Of a stretch of DNA of 64,000 nt, positions 27,540 to 36,832 are shown piece by piece. Every line of letters begins with the position of its first letter. The stretch's first letter is position 1. Source of the DNA: Nitrospinota bacterium (GTDB lineage: Bacteria; Nitrospinota_A; UBA7883; JACRLM01); assembly GCA_016235255.1 (NCBI GenBank), contig JACRLM010000085.1, positions 1 through 64,000 of the forward strand. Direction: 5' to 3'. Under the pieces are notes generated by a model that searched no databases, was not told where the DNA came from, and was given only the letters and a program-made list of their open reading frames with translations. Position numbers and translations under genes: made by a program.

Positions 27540-29312
27540 TCACTTTATCGTCAGCAGCGTGTCCCCGCTTTCGACCTTGTCCCCCTGGTTGACTGCGACG
27601 GAAGTGACCGTTCCGCCCATCGGCGCGTGGACCTCGGTCTCCATCTTCATCGCTTCCATCACGATAAGAAGGTCCCCCTCATCCACCTTCTGCCCTTCCT
27701 TGCACAGGATGTTGAATATGGACCCGGCCAAAGGCGATTTGACGGCTGATCCTTCCGCAATGGCCGTTGCGGGAGCTGTCACCGCCGCCACGGCCATGGG
27801 CGCCGTGAACGATCCTGGATCCATGTCGTCCACTTTCACGTCGTAAACCTTGCCGTTCACCGTCACACGGAACACGTTGGACGGCGCGGCCTGCGCCTTA
27901 GGCTGGGCCGGGGCGGCCGGTTCGTCTTTTTTGAATTTTTCGCTCGGCGGAGTGCCCCGCTTTTTCATGTACTGCTCGGCCACCTGCGGGAACAGCGCGA
28001 AGATGATCACATCCTCGTCCTTCACCGCCTTGTCCGCCACTTCGCTTTTAAGCCTGTCCCATTCAGGCTCCAGCAAGTCCGCCGGGCGCACGGTGATCGG
28101 CTGATTCTCCCCGCAGACCTTCTTTAAAAGCTCCGGGCTTATGTCGCCGGGCACTTTCCCGTATTTGCCTTCGATTAGCGCCGAAGTCTCCTTTGTGATG
28201 GTCTTGTAGCGCCCCATCAGCACGTTCATCACCGCCTGCGTCCCAACGATCTGCGAAGTCGGTGTCACCAGCGGAGGGTATCCAAGGTCCTTGCGGCATC
28301 GCGGCAATTCCTCCATCACCTCCGGCAGCCTGTCATAGGCGTTCTGCTGGCGCAGTTGGGACTCCAGGTTGGATATCATCCCCCCGGGGACCTGCGACTT
28401 GAGGATGTTCACGTCCACCCCGGTGAAGGCCGACTCGAACGCCGAATATTCCTTTCGCACCCCGGCGAAGTATTCGCCTATCTCCGAGAGCAGCTCAAGG
28501 TCGAGCCCGGTATCGTTGTCCGTACCTTTGAGCGCGGCCACCAGGGTCTCCGTGGGGCTGTGGCTTGTGCCCATGGAGAACGAGGCCATGGCTGTGTCCA
28601 CCCCGTCCACGCCGACCTCTATGGCCTTCACCACCGTCATCGGGGCGAATCCGGCGGTGGCGTGGGTGTGCAGATGCACGGGGACCTTCACGGCGGTCTT
28701 GATTCCAAAGATCAGTTCAAACGCGTCCCACGGCGCCAGAAGCCCCGCCATGTCCTTTACGCATATGGTGTCCACCCCCATGTCCTCAAGGCGGCGGGCC
28801 ATCTCCACGAACAGGGCCACGGAATGGACCGGGCTGACGGTGTAACTTATGGCGCCCTGGGCGTGCTTTCCGTTTTTGCGGACCCGGGCGATGGATGTCT
28901 GGATGTTCCGAAGGTCGTTTAGCGCGTCGAAGACGCGGAAAACGTCTATCCCCGCCTCGCAGGAAAGGTCCACGAATTTTTCCACCAGGTCGTCTGCGTA
29001 ATGGCGGTATCCCACCAGGTTCTGCCCGCGAAGCAGCATCTGGAAGGGGGTCTTTGGCATCAGCTTTTTGAGCGCCCGCACCCGTTCCCACGGATTTTCG
29101 TTGAGGAACCGGATGCACGAGTCGAACGTGGCGCCTCCCCACATCTCCACGGACCAGAAGCCCACGCGGTCCATCTTTTCTGCGATGGGGAGCATGTGCT
29201 CGGTCTTCATCCTGGTGGCCAGGAGCGACTGGTGCCCGTCCCGCAGGACGACTTCGGTTATTCTCAGCGGTTTTTTCGTCATGTTATACGTTAAAACTGG
29301 GCCGTTGGACAT
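27540..29312 (-). CDS. Biotin-dependent carboxylase/decarboxylase subunit (OadA/PycB type)
   Basis: Carboxyltransferase subunit that carries biotin, found as the alpha subunit of oxaloacetate decarboxylase and as the B subunit of two-part pyruvate carboxylase. The HMGL-like TIM barrel (about 15-290) has RITEVVLRDGHQSLLATRM and the metal-binding HLHTHATAGFAP segment. A conserved carboxylase domain follows, then a Pro/Ala linker and the C-terminal biotinyl domain with VMEAMKMETEV. No PycA or Na+-pump subunits lie beside it, so I cannot decide between pyruvate carboxylase and oxaloacetate decarboxylase. The start may instead be the ATG at 29282. Confidence 0.9.
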   Translation of the reverse strand: MSNGPVLTYNMTKKPLRITEVVLRDGHQSLLATRMKTEHMLPIAEKMDRVGFWSVEMWGGATFDSCIRFLNENPWERVRALKKLMPKTPFQMLLRGQNLVGYRHYADDLVEKFVDLSCEAGIDVFRVFDALNDLRNIQTSIARVRKNGKHAQGAISYTVSPVHSVALFVEMARRLEDMGVDTICVKDMAGLLAPWDAFELIFGIKTAVKVPVHLHTHATAGFAPMTVVKAIEVGVDGVDTAMASFSMGTSHSPTETLVAALKGTDNDTGLDLELLSEIGEYFAGVRKEYSAFESAFTGVDVNILKSQVPGGMISNLESQLRQQNAYDRLPEVMEELPRCRKDLGYPPLVTPTSQIVGTQAVMNVLMGRYKTITKETSALIEGKYGKVPGDISPELLKKVCGENQPITVRPADLLEPEWDRLKSEVADKAVKDEDVIIFALFPQVAEQYMKKRGTPPSEKFKKDEPAAPAQPKAQAAPSNVFRVTVNGKVYDVKVDDMDPGSFTAPMAVAAVTAPATAIAEGSAVKSPLAGSIFNILCKEGQKVDEGDLLIVMEAMKMETEVHAPMGGTVTSVAVNQGDKVESGDTLLTIK

Positions 29313-29389
29313 ATTAAATCCGGCATTCCCGGCATGTGGCCGGAATGGGAGATTGTAAACGGGAGAACCGGCTTTGTCCAGCGGTGCGA

Positions 29390-29418
29390 TTGCGCGCCAA
29401 GGCCCCGTGGGTTATAAT
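29390..29418 (+). promoter_or_regulatory. Sigma-70 promoter of the amino-sugar cluster
   Basis: TTGCGC at 29390-29395 and a perfect TATAAT at 29413-29418 are 17 bp apart. The first gene starts at 29450, leaving a leader of about 25 bases. It probably drives the run of genes up to 36.8 kb. Confidence 0.65.
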
Positions 29419-29449
29419 CCCTAATTCAATTTACTTTCGGATCAAATAA

Positions 29450-30649
29450 ATGAAAGCTCTGGTGATGGCCGGCGGCAGGGGGGGGAACATGATTCCTTTC
29501 TCGGAGACCCGCCCAAACCCGATGATTCCAGTCGGCGGCAAGCATGTGATTGACCATATCCTCCAGACGCTTAAAAGCGCGGGGGTGAACCACGTCACTA
29601 CCGTCATCGGCCACCAGAAGGACAAGCTGCGGGATCACCTGACAGCCTCGCAGCCCACCGGCATGTCGGTCCATTTCATAGACCAGGGCAAGCCGGACGG
29701 CATAGGCAAGGCTATATTAAAGGCGAAGGGGAAGTTCGCCCCGGGGGACAATTTCCTGCTGGTGTACGCGGACACGCTGACAACCAGCAACATATTCAAC
29801 GTCACCATACAGTCCTTCTCGCTTCACAACGAGCCGACCGCGGCCATATGCCTTACCAGCGCATCCGAGAAATACGGCAACGTGTATTTGGGGCAGGACG
29901 CCAAGATCACAAAGATCATCGAAAAGCCAAGCAAGAGCGAGGGACTTGGCAACTACGTGCTCGCCGGGGTGTTCGTGCTTCCGGCGCGGTTTTTCGACTA
30001 TCTTTCCAACGCCGGGGGGGACATGGAAAAAGCCTTGCAGGCGTTGATAAAAAAAGAGACCCTGCGCGCCTCCATCTGGGAGGACGAGTGGCTGGACATG
30101 GCCTATCCGTGGGACATCCTCACCGCCAACAAGGCGATCATGGACACCTGGAAAGAGGCCTCCATCCACGAAAGCGTGGAGCTTTCCGGGGCGAGCCTGA
30201 AGGGGCCTGTGCGGATAGCCGAAGGGGTGCAGATAATGCAGGGCGCGGCGCTGGAGGGCCCGTCGTACATCGGGCCGGGGACATATATCGGCCATAACGC
30301 CCTGATCCGGCCATACACCTGCATCGGCGGGGGGAGCGTCATCGGCCACGGGGTGGAGCTGAAAAACTGCGTGATTTTCCCCGGGGCAACGGTGGGCAGG
30401 CTGTGCTTTATCGGGGACTCGGTGATCGGTGAGAACGTGAACATCGGCGCGGGGACCATGACGATAAACCAGCCGATTGATAAAAAAGGGGCCCGGGTGA
30501 AGATAAAAGGTAAAGCTTTGGACACCGAGCTTAAAAAACTGGGCGCGTTCATCGGCGACAACGCCGTGATCGGCGCCTCTAACACCCTCGCCGCCGGCAC
30601 GGTGGTGGACGCGGGCCGGGTGATAGACCACAACCTCTCCGTCAAATAG
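29450..30649 (+). CDS. GlmU-like nucleotidyltransferase/left-handed beta-helix protein
   Basis: A 399-residue two-domain protein laid out like archaeal-type bifunctional sugar-1-phosphate nucleotidyltransferase/acetyltransferase. The N-terminal 235 residues are a nucleotidyltransferase fold with LLVYADTL and IIEKPSK. Residues about 240-397 are hexapeptide repeats (for example GPSYIGPGTYIGHNALIRPY) of a left-handed beta-helix. The signature at the N-terminus is unusual: where family members have GxGTR and a Lys in PKP, this protein has GRGGNM and PNP, so the catalytic Arg and Lys seem to be missing. It precedes glmS by 15 bp. Its likely role is UDP-amino-sugar synthesis, but the transferase activity is doubtful. 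Confidence 0.8.
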   Translation: MKALVMAGGRGGNMIPFSETRPNPMIPVGGKHVIDHILQTLKSAGVNHVTTVIGHQKDKLRDHLTASQPTGMSVHFIDQGKPDGIGKAILKAKGKFAPGDNFLLVYADTLTTSNIFNVTIQSFSLHNEPTAAICLTSASEKYGNVYLGQDAKITKIIEKPSKSEGLGNYVLAGVFVLPARFFDYLSNAGGDMEKALQALIKKETLRASIWEDEWLDMAYPWDILTANKAIMDTWKEASIHESVELSGASLKGPVRIAEGVQIMQGAALEGPSYIGPGTYIGHNALIRPYTCIGGGSVIGHGVELKNCVIFPGATVGRLCFIGDSVIGENVNIGAGTMTINQPIDKKGARVKIKGKALDTELKKLGAFIGDNAVIGASNTLAAGTVVDAGRVIDHNLSVK

Positions 30650-30664
30650 AGGGTTTTATACAAG

Positions 30665-32488
30665 ATGTGCGGAATCGCGGGAATCGCGGCCACCGATGAT
30701 ATTTCGGAAAAGCTGGTCAAGTCGATAAGGAACCTGGAATACAGGGGATACGACTCGTGCGGGATAGCCCTGATAAACGGCTCGGGCCGGGCCGCGATAA
30801 AAAAGAACGTGGGCGCCGTGGACGAGGTGCGGGAAAAGGAGCGGTTTTCCGACCTGTGCGGCAATGTGGGGATCGCCCACACAAGGTGGGCCACCCACGG
30901 CGGGGTCACCAAGGCCAACGCCCATCCCCATTCGTCCTGCGACGGGGCGTTCACCATCGCCCACAACGGGATCATCTCAAACTATGTCACCCTGCGGACC
31001 AAGCTGATGAAAAGCGGCCACCGGTTCGTTTCGGACACGGACACGGAGGTGATCGTGCATCTGGTGGAGGAGTTCTACAAGAAGAACAAGTCGGTGGAAA
31101 AGTCTTTCGTCTCGGCCATGCATGAGCTGGACGGGACGTACGCGGTGGGGATGATCTGCTCTTACGAGCCGGACAGGATATACTGCGCCCGCAATGAAAG
31201 CCCGCTTATCATCGGGCTTGGCAGCAACGAAAACTACATCGGGTCGGACTTCAACGCGTTCATAGAGCACACCAAGAGCGCGGTGGTGATGGACGACCGG
31301 GAATACGCCATCATCACCCACGACAGCCACGCGATAAAGAGCCTGGACTCCGGCGAGATTGTGATCAAGCAGGCGCAGGAAGTGATGTGGGACTCTGAAA
31401 TGGCGCAGAAAGGCGGCTTCCCCCATTACATGCTAAAGGAGATATACGAACAGCCCCAGGTGGTGAAAAACGCCATGGACATAGACCGCGAGGGAATCAA
31501 GACCCTTGCACGGGTGATCTGCGAAAAGGGGAAGTTCTTCATAACCGGCGTCGGCACCACGTTCTACGTGGCCCAGTTCGCCCAGTATTATTTCAGCGCG
31601 TACGCGGGGATGACGCCGAACATCGCTTCGTCGGACGAATTCAAGTTCCTGTCCCAGGTGGACGCGGACACGGTGGTGCTGGCCGCCTCCCAGTCCGGGG
31701 AGACGTACGACACGCTTACGGCGCTGCGCCACGCAAAGACGCGCGGGGCGGTCACCGGGGCAATCGTCAACGTGATGGGCTCGTCCATGGCCAGGATGGT
31801 GGACCACCTGGTGCTGCAGGGCTCCGGGCCGGAGATATGCGTGATAAGCACCAAGGCGGCGCTGGCGCAGATGGTGATAATGGCCCGGCTGGCGCTGGAA
31901 GTGGGATTGATGAAGAAAGTGATAACCCAGAAGGACTTTTCCCGGCACGAAAAAGAGCTGCGGGAGATGCCGGGGACCATTGAAAGGATACTCAACGAAA
32001 AATCGGGCTTCGTGCACACCGTGGCCAAGGAGCAGAGCCACATAAAGCACTGGCTGTTCCTGGGACGCGGGCGGTATTACCCTGTGGCGCGCGAATCGGC
32101 GTTGAAGATGAAAGAGGTGTCGTACGTCCACGCCGAAGGGATGCCCAGCGGATTTTTAAAGCACGGCACCATCGCGCTCATAGACGACAACCTTAACTCC
32201 GTGGTGTTCATGCCGCCGGAGGAGGACACGGAGCTTTACAAGATGACCCTCTCCTCCGCCGAGGAGATACGCGCAAGGAACGGCTATGTGCTGGGGTTCA
32301 TGTTCGAGCCGAAAAACGTGAAGTCGCTCCCTTTTTCGGCCATAGTAGCGCTGCCGAAGGCCCCGGTGTTCACCGCGCCGTTTTTTGAAATCGTGGCGGC
32401 CCAGCTATTCTCGTACTTCACCGCCACCACATTAAAACGCAACATAGACAGGCCCAGGGCGCTGGCCAAGTCCGTCACCGTCGCGTGA
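30665..32488 (+). CDS. glmS: Glutamine-fructose-6-phosphate aminotransferase
   Basis: Makes glucosamine-6-phosphate from fructose-6-phosphate and glutamine, the first step to UDP-GlcNAc for peptidoglycan and lipopolysaccharide. The glutaminase domain begins with MCGIAGI, whose Cys2 is the nucleophile after removal of Met, and shows EYRGYDSCGIAL and THGGVTKANAHPH. Two SIS domains follow (LAASQSGETYDTL; FLGRGRYYPVARESALKMKE), and the C-terminus ends PRALAKSVTVA, close to the usual LAKSVTVE. 607 residues, normal length. No glmS ribozyme is expected in the 15-bp gap before it, and none is seen. Confidence 0.97.
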   Translation: MCGIAGIAATDDISEKLVKSIRNLEYRGYDSCGIALINGSGRAAIKKNVGAVDEVREKERFSDLCGNVGIAHTRWATHGGVTKANAHPHSSCDGAFTIAHNGIISNYVTLRTKLMKSGHRFVSDTDTEVIVHLVEEFYKKNKSVEKSFVSAMHELDGTYAVGMICSYEPDRIYCARNESPLIIGLGSNENYIGSDFNAFIEHTKSAVVMDDREYAIITHDSHAIKSLDSGEIVIKQAQEVMWDSEMAQKGGFPHYMLKEIYEQPQVVKNAMDIDREGIKTLARVICEKGKFFITGVGTTFYVAQFAQYYFSAYAGMTPNIASSDEFKFLSQVDADTVVLAASQSGETYDTLTALRHAKTRGAVTGAIVNVMGSSMARMVDHLVLQGSGPEICVISTKAALAQMVIMARLALEVGLMKKVITQKDFSRHEKELREMPGTIERILNEKSGFVHTVAKEQSHIKHWLFLGRGRYYPVARESALKMKEVSYVHAEGMPSGFLKHGTIALIDDNLNSVVFMPPEEDTELYKMTLSSAEEIRARNGYVLGFMFEPKNVKSLPFSAIVALPKAPVFTAPFFEIVAAQLFSYFTATTLKRNIDRPRALAKSVTVA

Positions 32489-32507
32489 CGGGCGCGTTAT
32501 AAAACGC

Positions 32508-34538
32508 ATGCCGATGATAAGACTACAGGGGACCGACGGGGTGCGGCGGGTGACCGTGGACGCCGCTGATCCTTCCCTTTCCGGCCTCTCCCCCCAACGC
32601 GCTTTCCTTGAAAAAGACATCATGACGGAACAGTTCGCCGAACTGTACACCTATTGCCGGGTGAAATGGCTGATGGACAACGGATTCGCATCGGCCGGAG
32701 AAAGGTTTGTGATCGGGTGGGACCCGCGGGACGTTTCCGGCAAGTTCACCGGCGCGGCGGTGGACGGGATATTAAAGGCGGGTGGCGACGCTATATGCGT
32801 GGGCATAATGCCTACACCGGCGGTATCGCTATATATGCGATACATCGGCGCGGCGGGGGCGTTCGTAATCACCGCGTCGCACAATCCGGCCTCGTACAAC
32901 GGCATCAAGATTTTTACACGGCGGGGATTAAAGCTGCTGCCGGGTGATGACTTGAAGCTTAGCGAAGCTGTCATGAACACCGATTACACGATTGTGAAGG
33001 ACCTGCCCGTTGCCGGGAAGAAAACGGACGCGCATGCTGACGCCGCGAAGTTCTTTGTCCGGTTCACCCTCGATCCCGCCAATAGCTGGATCACGTCGCC
33101 GGACAAGCTCAAATCCGTCCACATGATCGTGGACTGCGCCAACGGCGCCTGTTCGGACATGGCCAAGGAAATTTTTGGGGACATCGGATTGGGGTCCGTC
33201 CACATCGTAAACAACAGGCCCGGATCGGACATAAACCTTCGCTCCGGCGTGGCGGACCTGGAAGGTGTCCACGAAATCACCCCGGAAATGGCCGCGAACG
33301 GCGGAAGGTTTGGCGATCACGAGGCTGCCGCGAAATTATTCGATCTTGGAAAACAAAAGCGTGACGAGGCGAAAAACGGCGGAGCCTTTGTCCTGTGCGC
33401 CGTGTTCGACGGTGATGGTGACCGGTTCTTCCTGCTTGTGTACGATCCATTCACCGGGATAGTCTTCAACCTGTCCGGGGACGAGACCGCCATCCTGCAG
33501 GCGATGCGGATGAAAAAGCGCAACGGGCTTTTCGTGAACACCGTGGAGAGCGACCTGAACGCAAGCGTGAAGGCCAGTGAGCTTGGATACGAAACGGCTC
33601 TTGCGTCCGTGGGGGACAAGTGGCTTTTGCTCAACGCCGTGCTTTCGTCCGTCAAACCACGCATGGACGGCGCCGGATGGAAAAAGCTGGAGGCCGCCGC
33701 ATTCACCGAGTGGCCCAGCGCGGACGAGATAGAAAAGATACTCGATGATAATAATGCCGAGGCGGCCGAAGCGGAGTCCATCACCTTCGCCATAGGGGGG
33801 GAGGAGAGCGGGCACAATATCACCTGCGCAACCTTGCGGGCGCCATCCGGCCCCGTCACCGCGTTTGCGGGCAACGGGATCAAAAGCTGCCTTAACACTA
33901 TAGCGGCGATATTCCAGAGCGGTGAGATAGAAGCCATGACCCCGGCGCAAAGATACGCATTCCTGCGCCGCCCCTACCCGTCCGGATTCAAGAAAACGCT
34001 GTACGCCTTCTATGTGGACAAGGATCGGTGGAAACGCGGCTCGCCGGTGTGGGCGGAGGCGGAGCGGACAATCGGGCAATCGCTCAAGGAGGCGTGGCCT
34101 GCCGCCGTGGCGGAGGAAATGATACGCCTGGAAGACCCGGACATGCTATACATCAAGATAGTCGTCGACGGGACGCACACAGCCTCGGTGTTCGTCCGCA
34201 ATTCGGGCACGGAGGACAAGACCGGGGTGAGCCTGCGATGCCCGGTTGAGCTAAAGGACACAGTCCTGGCAATCGGTGAAAAAGTGATCCGGCATATAAT
34301 GGCAAACATGAAAGACCTCTCAAAAACCTTTGCGGCGGCGGAACGTGAACTGCTGACGGCGGCGGCCAACGGAGGAGCCCCAGCCGGGCCTGTCGGTGGA
34401 CTTTCCCCGGCGGAGTACGGGCGGCTGCTCAACGAAACCGGAAACAGGCAGGGGCTTTTGGACAGCGCCGCGCCGGGGGCCCGCCCCACGGAACGCGGAA
34501 AATGGTATCTTGATCAAATGGCTGGAATACGCAATTAA
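32508..34538 (+). CDS. Phosphohexomutase (GlmM/ManB-like), enlarged
   Basis: A member of the phosphoglucomutase/phosphomannomutase superfamily. Catalytic sites are all present: active-site Ser in VITASHNPASYNGIK, metal loop FDGDGDRFF, sugar-binding GGEESGHN, and phosphate-binding RNSGTEDKTG. At 676 residues it is about 200 longer than GlmM; the extra sequence lies mainly between domains and in a C-terminal tail of about 70 residues. Placed between glmS and a beta-helix protein, it likely interconverts glucosamine-6-phosphate and glucosamine-1-phosphate, but other hexose phosphates cannot be excluded. Confidence 0.82.
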   Translation: MPMIRLQGTDGVRRVTVDAADPSLSGLSPQRAFLEKDIMTEQFAELYTYCRVKWLMDNGFASAGERFVIGWDPRDVSGKFTGAAVDGILKAGGDAICVGIMPTPAVSLYMRYIGAAGAFVITASHNPASYNGIKIFTRRGLKLLPGDDLKLSEAVMNTDYTIVKDLPVAGKKTDAHADAAKFFVRFTLDPANSWITSPDKLKSVHMIVDCANGACSDMAKEIFGDIGLGSVHIVNNRPGSDINLRSGVADLEGVHEITPEMAANGGRFGDHEAAAKLFDLGKQKRDEAKNGGAFVLCAVFDGDGDRFFLLVYDPFTGIVFNLSGDETAILQAMRMKKRNGLFVNTVESDLNASVKASELGYETALASVGDKWLLLNAVLSSVKPRMDGAGWKKLEAAAFTEWPSADEIEKILDDNNAEAAEAESITFAIGGEESGHNITCATLRAPSGPVTAFAGNGIKSCLNTIAAIFQSGEIEAMTPAQRYAFLRRPYPSGFKKTLYAFYVDKDRWKRGSPVWAEAERTIGQSLKEAWPAAVAEEMIRLEDPDMLYIKIVVDGTHTASVFVRNSGTEDKTGVSLRCPVELKDTVLAIGEKVIRHIMANMKDLSKTFAAAERELLTAAANGGAPAGPVGGLSPAEYGRLLNETGNRQGLLDSAAPGARPTERGKWYLDQMAGIRN

Positions 34539-34557
34539 ACCACCGGAAGGCGGCGTG

Positions 34558-35373
34558 ATGAATTTCTCGGAATATTTCTGCGAGGACAACAAGTTCGCGT
34601 TCATAGCCGAAGTGCGCTCAGGAGAAAAACCCTGGTCGGCGGTATCGTCCATACGAAAAATCATCGCTGATTTTCTCGCCAAATCCGGCGGTACCGGCGT
34701 ATCACTCCTTGAAGGTTTTGCGTCCATAGAGTCCATCCGCGACAGCACAGGCAAGCCGCGCGAGACCGCGATGACCGTTTCCCGTTCGTTCTTCCTCCCC
34801 TCCCCCGTCCGCATCGCCGGATCGGGCATCGCCATCGGCGAGGGGACTTTTCTGGAAGCGGGCGCCATAATAAAAGCGCCGTGTTATATCGGGAATAATT
34901 GCGAGATACGGCAGGGGGCGTACCTGCGCGGCGACGTGATAATCGGAAACAACAGCGTTGTGGGGCATGTGACGGAGGTGAAAAACTCCATATTCATGGA
35001 CCACACCCACGCCGGGCATTTCGCCTACGTGGGCGATTCGATCCTTGGAAGCCATGTGAACATCGGGGCGGGGACGAAACTTGCCAACCTCCAGTTCCGC
35101 TCGAAAGAGGAACTTTTGGAGGACAGGATAGAAGAGATAATCATAAGAACAGCCTCCGGCGCCATCATGAGCGGCATGCAAAAACTCGGCGCGGTGATCG
35201 GTGATTATTCGGAGGTCGGGTGCAACACCGTCACAAGCCCCGGTTCTGTAATAGGCTCGGGCTGCTGGATATATCCGAACACCACCGTCCCCAAGGGATT
35301 TTACGAGCGGGAAAAGCTGATAAGGAACAAAGGGGCCGGCGCGGGAGTTGAACTTTTGAGAAAGCCTGTATGA
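34558..35373 (+). CDS. GlmU-like left-handed beta-helix acyltransferase
   Basis: A 271-residue protein with an N-terminal helical part (about 1-75) and a hexapeptide-repeat beta-helix (about 80-250), with APCYIGNNCEIRQGAYLRG and GHVTEVKNSIFMDHTHAGHF and then GSHVNIGAGTKLANL. This arrangement matches the C-terminal half of GlmU-type enzymes that occurs without a nucleotidyltransferase domain in some bacteria. It likely acetylates glucosamine-1-phosphate or a related sugar phosphate. I set the start at ATG 34558, after GGAAGGCGGCG. It overlaps the next gene by 4 bp. Confidence 0.78.
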   Translation: MNFSEYFCEDNKFAFIAEVRSGEKPWSAVSSIRKIIADFLAKSGGTGVSLLEGFASIESIRDSTGKPRETAMTVSRSFFLPSPVRIAGSGIAIGEGTFLEAGAIIKAPCYIGNNCEIRQGAYLRGDVIIGNNSVVGHVTEVKNSIFMDHTHAGHFAYVGDSILGSHVNIGAGTKLANLQFRSKEELLEDRIEEIIIRTASGAIMSGMQKLGAVIGDYSEVGCNTVTSPGSVIGSGCWIYPNTTVPKGFYEREKLIRNKGAGAGVELLRKPV

Positions 35374-36797
35374 GATGGAGAAAAGCGCTTGACGGCGCCG
35401 CCAAAAGCCTGGCCCTGTCCTTGACTGTTTTGTCCCTCCCCTCCCCCGCCTCCGCGCAAAGCGTAGTGGCAAGGGACGGGGAAAAGACCGTTTTCACCGC
35501 CGATTCCGCGGGCGCAAAGGTGTCCGTGATCCAAAGCGGCGCGGGAGTCCCGCGTATCGAAAAAGCCGGCCGCATCGTCACTTACGCGGGTGACGGGACC
35601 GTCCGGAGGGCGCATTACCCGTTCATATTGGCGCCGGAAGCCAAGAGAGCCCTTGTCATTGGCCCCGGCAACGGCGAAATTGTTGGCGTGGCCCTTTCGA
35701 TGGGGGCGGAGGATGTGGCCGTTGTGGCCGAATCACGCGCGATGGCGGACGCGGCGGCGGTCATGGCCCCGGCGGCGATGAAGGACAAACGCGTAAAGAC
35801 CCTCCACGGCAGCGCTGCCAAGTGGCTCAAATCGGCCAAGGGACCGTATGACGTGATCGTGGCGGGGCTGGACTCGCAGGATACGCTGGAGGACAAATCT
35901 GCAATCACCGTGGAAAGCTTTGCGGCCATGAAAGGCCTGCTTAAACCTGCTGGTATCGCTGTGCAGTGGATTCATCTTTCATCCCTTGAAACAGATGACA
36001 TGCGCAAACTTGCGGCGTCGTTCGCGGCGGCGTTCCCATATGTCACCGTCTGGAGCGGCGATATGAATCCTGTGAATTCGTGGATCGCGCTGACCGGCTC
36101 CGTCCAACCCCTTTTGATGGACGGAGCCGGGGTGAAAAAGCGGCTGGAATCGGCGGACAGGATTGACATGGTGGAGTGGAACGATCCATACAGCTTCCTT
36201 TCTTTTTACATAAACGACCAGGGTGGGATCAAGGCGGCGCTGGATGGGATGGCGGCGCACACCGCAAAAATCCCATCCATCACAAGCCCCTCCATCACTG
36301 GCGAAAGCGAGGAGATGCGCCGGTCTGCGGACAATTTCGCGTTCTGGATGAATTACCGTTCTCCGGTGACGGAACATATAAAGGTGGCCGAACATAAGGA
36401 CACGGACCTGCTGCGGACGTATTTCGCGGCCCGGTCGAAAATACTCAACGGGCGGAAGATCGGCCTGGGAGGCGCCGCCGCCGATGAGATATCGTGGTAT
36501 GATAAGGCCCTCAAGGACGCGCCGGGTGATCCCCATCTGGCGCTGTCATACCTGGCCATCGGGCTGGCGTATTACCGGGGTGGGCTTTTGGACAAGGCCG
36601 CGGCGCAGCTGGAAAAAGCGAAAAAAATCGCGCCGGACAGGGCGGTGATAAGGTTCTACCTTGGCAAGACGTACGAGAAAATGGAAAAGGCGGCGCTGGC
36701 CAACGCCGAATTCGCCGAGCTTAAGAAACTGGCGCCCGATTATGTGGAGCGGATGTACCTGCCCAGCCGCAACAACGGCGGCATTCCGCTTAACTGA
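35370..36797 (+). CDS. Exported spermidine-synthase-like domain protein with TPR
   Basis: Residues 1-29 look like a signal peptide ending at ASAQS. Residues about 75-230 have the spermidine-synthase-like Rossmann fold (ALVIGPGNGEIVGVALSMGA and PYDVIVAGLDSQDTL). The canonical G-G-G-D/E motif is degenerate (GPGNGE), and I see no clear decarboxylated-SAM site, so it may not make polyamines. The C-terminal 85 residues form TPR-like helices (HLALSYLAIGLAYYRGGLL and IRFYLGKTYEKMEKA). It starts inside the end of the previous gene (ATGA overlap). The function is not known. Confidence 0.6.
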   Translation: MRWRKALDGAAKSLALSLTVLSLPSPASAQSVVARDGEKTVFTADSAGAKVSVIQSGAGVPRIEKAGRIVTYAGDGTVRRAHYPFILAPEAKRALVIGPGNGEIVGVALSMGAEDVAVVAESRAMADAAAVMAPAAMKDKRVKTLHGSAAKWLKSAKGPYDVIVAGLDSQDTLEDKSAITVESFAAMKGLLKPAGIAVQWIHLSSLETDDMRKLAASFAAAFPYVTVWSGDMNPVNSWIALTGSVQPLLMDGAGVKKRLESADRIDMVEWNDPYSFLSFYINDQGGIKAALDGMAAHTAKIPSITSPSITGESEEMRRSADNFAFWMNYRSPVTEHIKVAEHKDTDLLRTYFAARSKILNGRKIGLGGAAADEISWYDKALKDAPGDPHLALSYLAIGLAYYRGGLLDKAAAQLEKAKKIAPDRAVIRFYLGKTYEKMEKAALANAEFAELKKLAPDYVERMYLPSRNNGGIPLN

Positions 36798-36832
36798 ATA
36801 TCGCGATACACTATAGTGAAGGTGAGAAGAAA

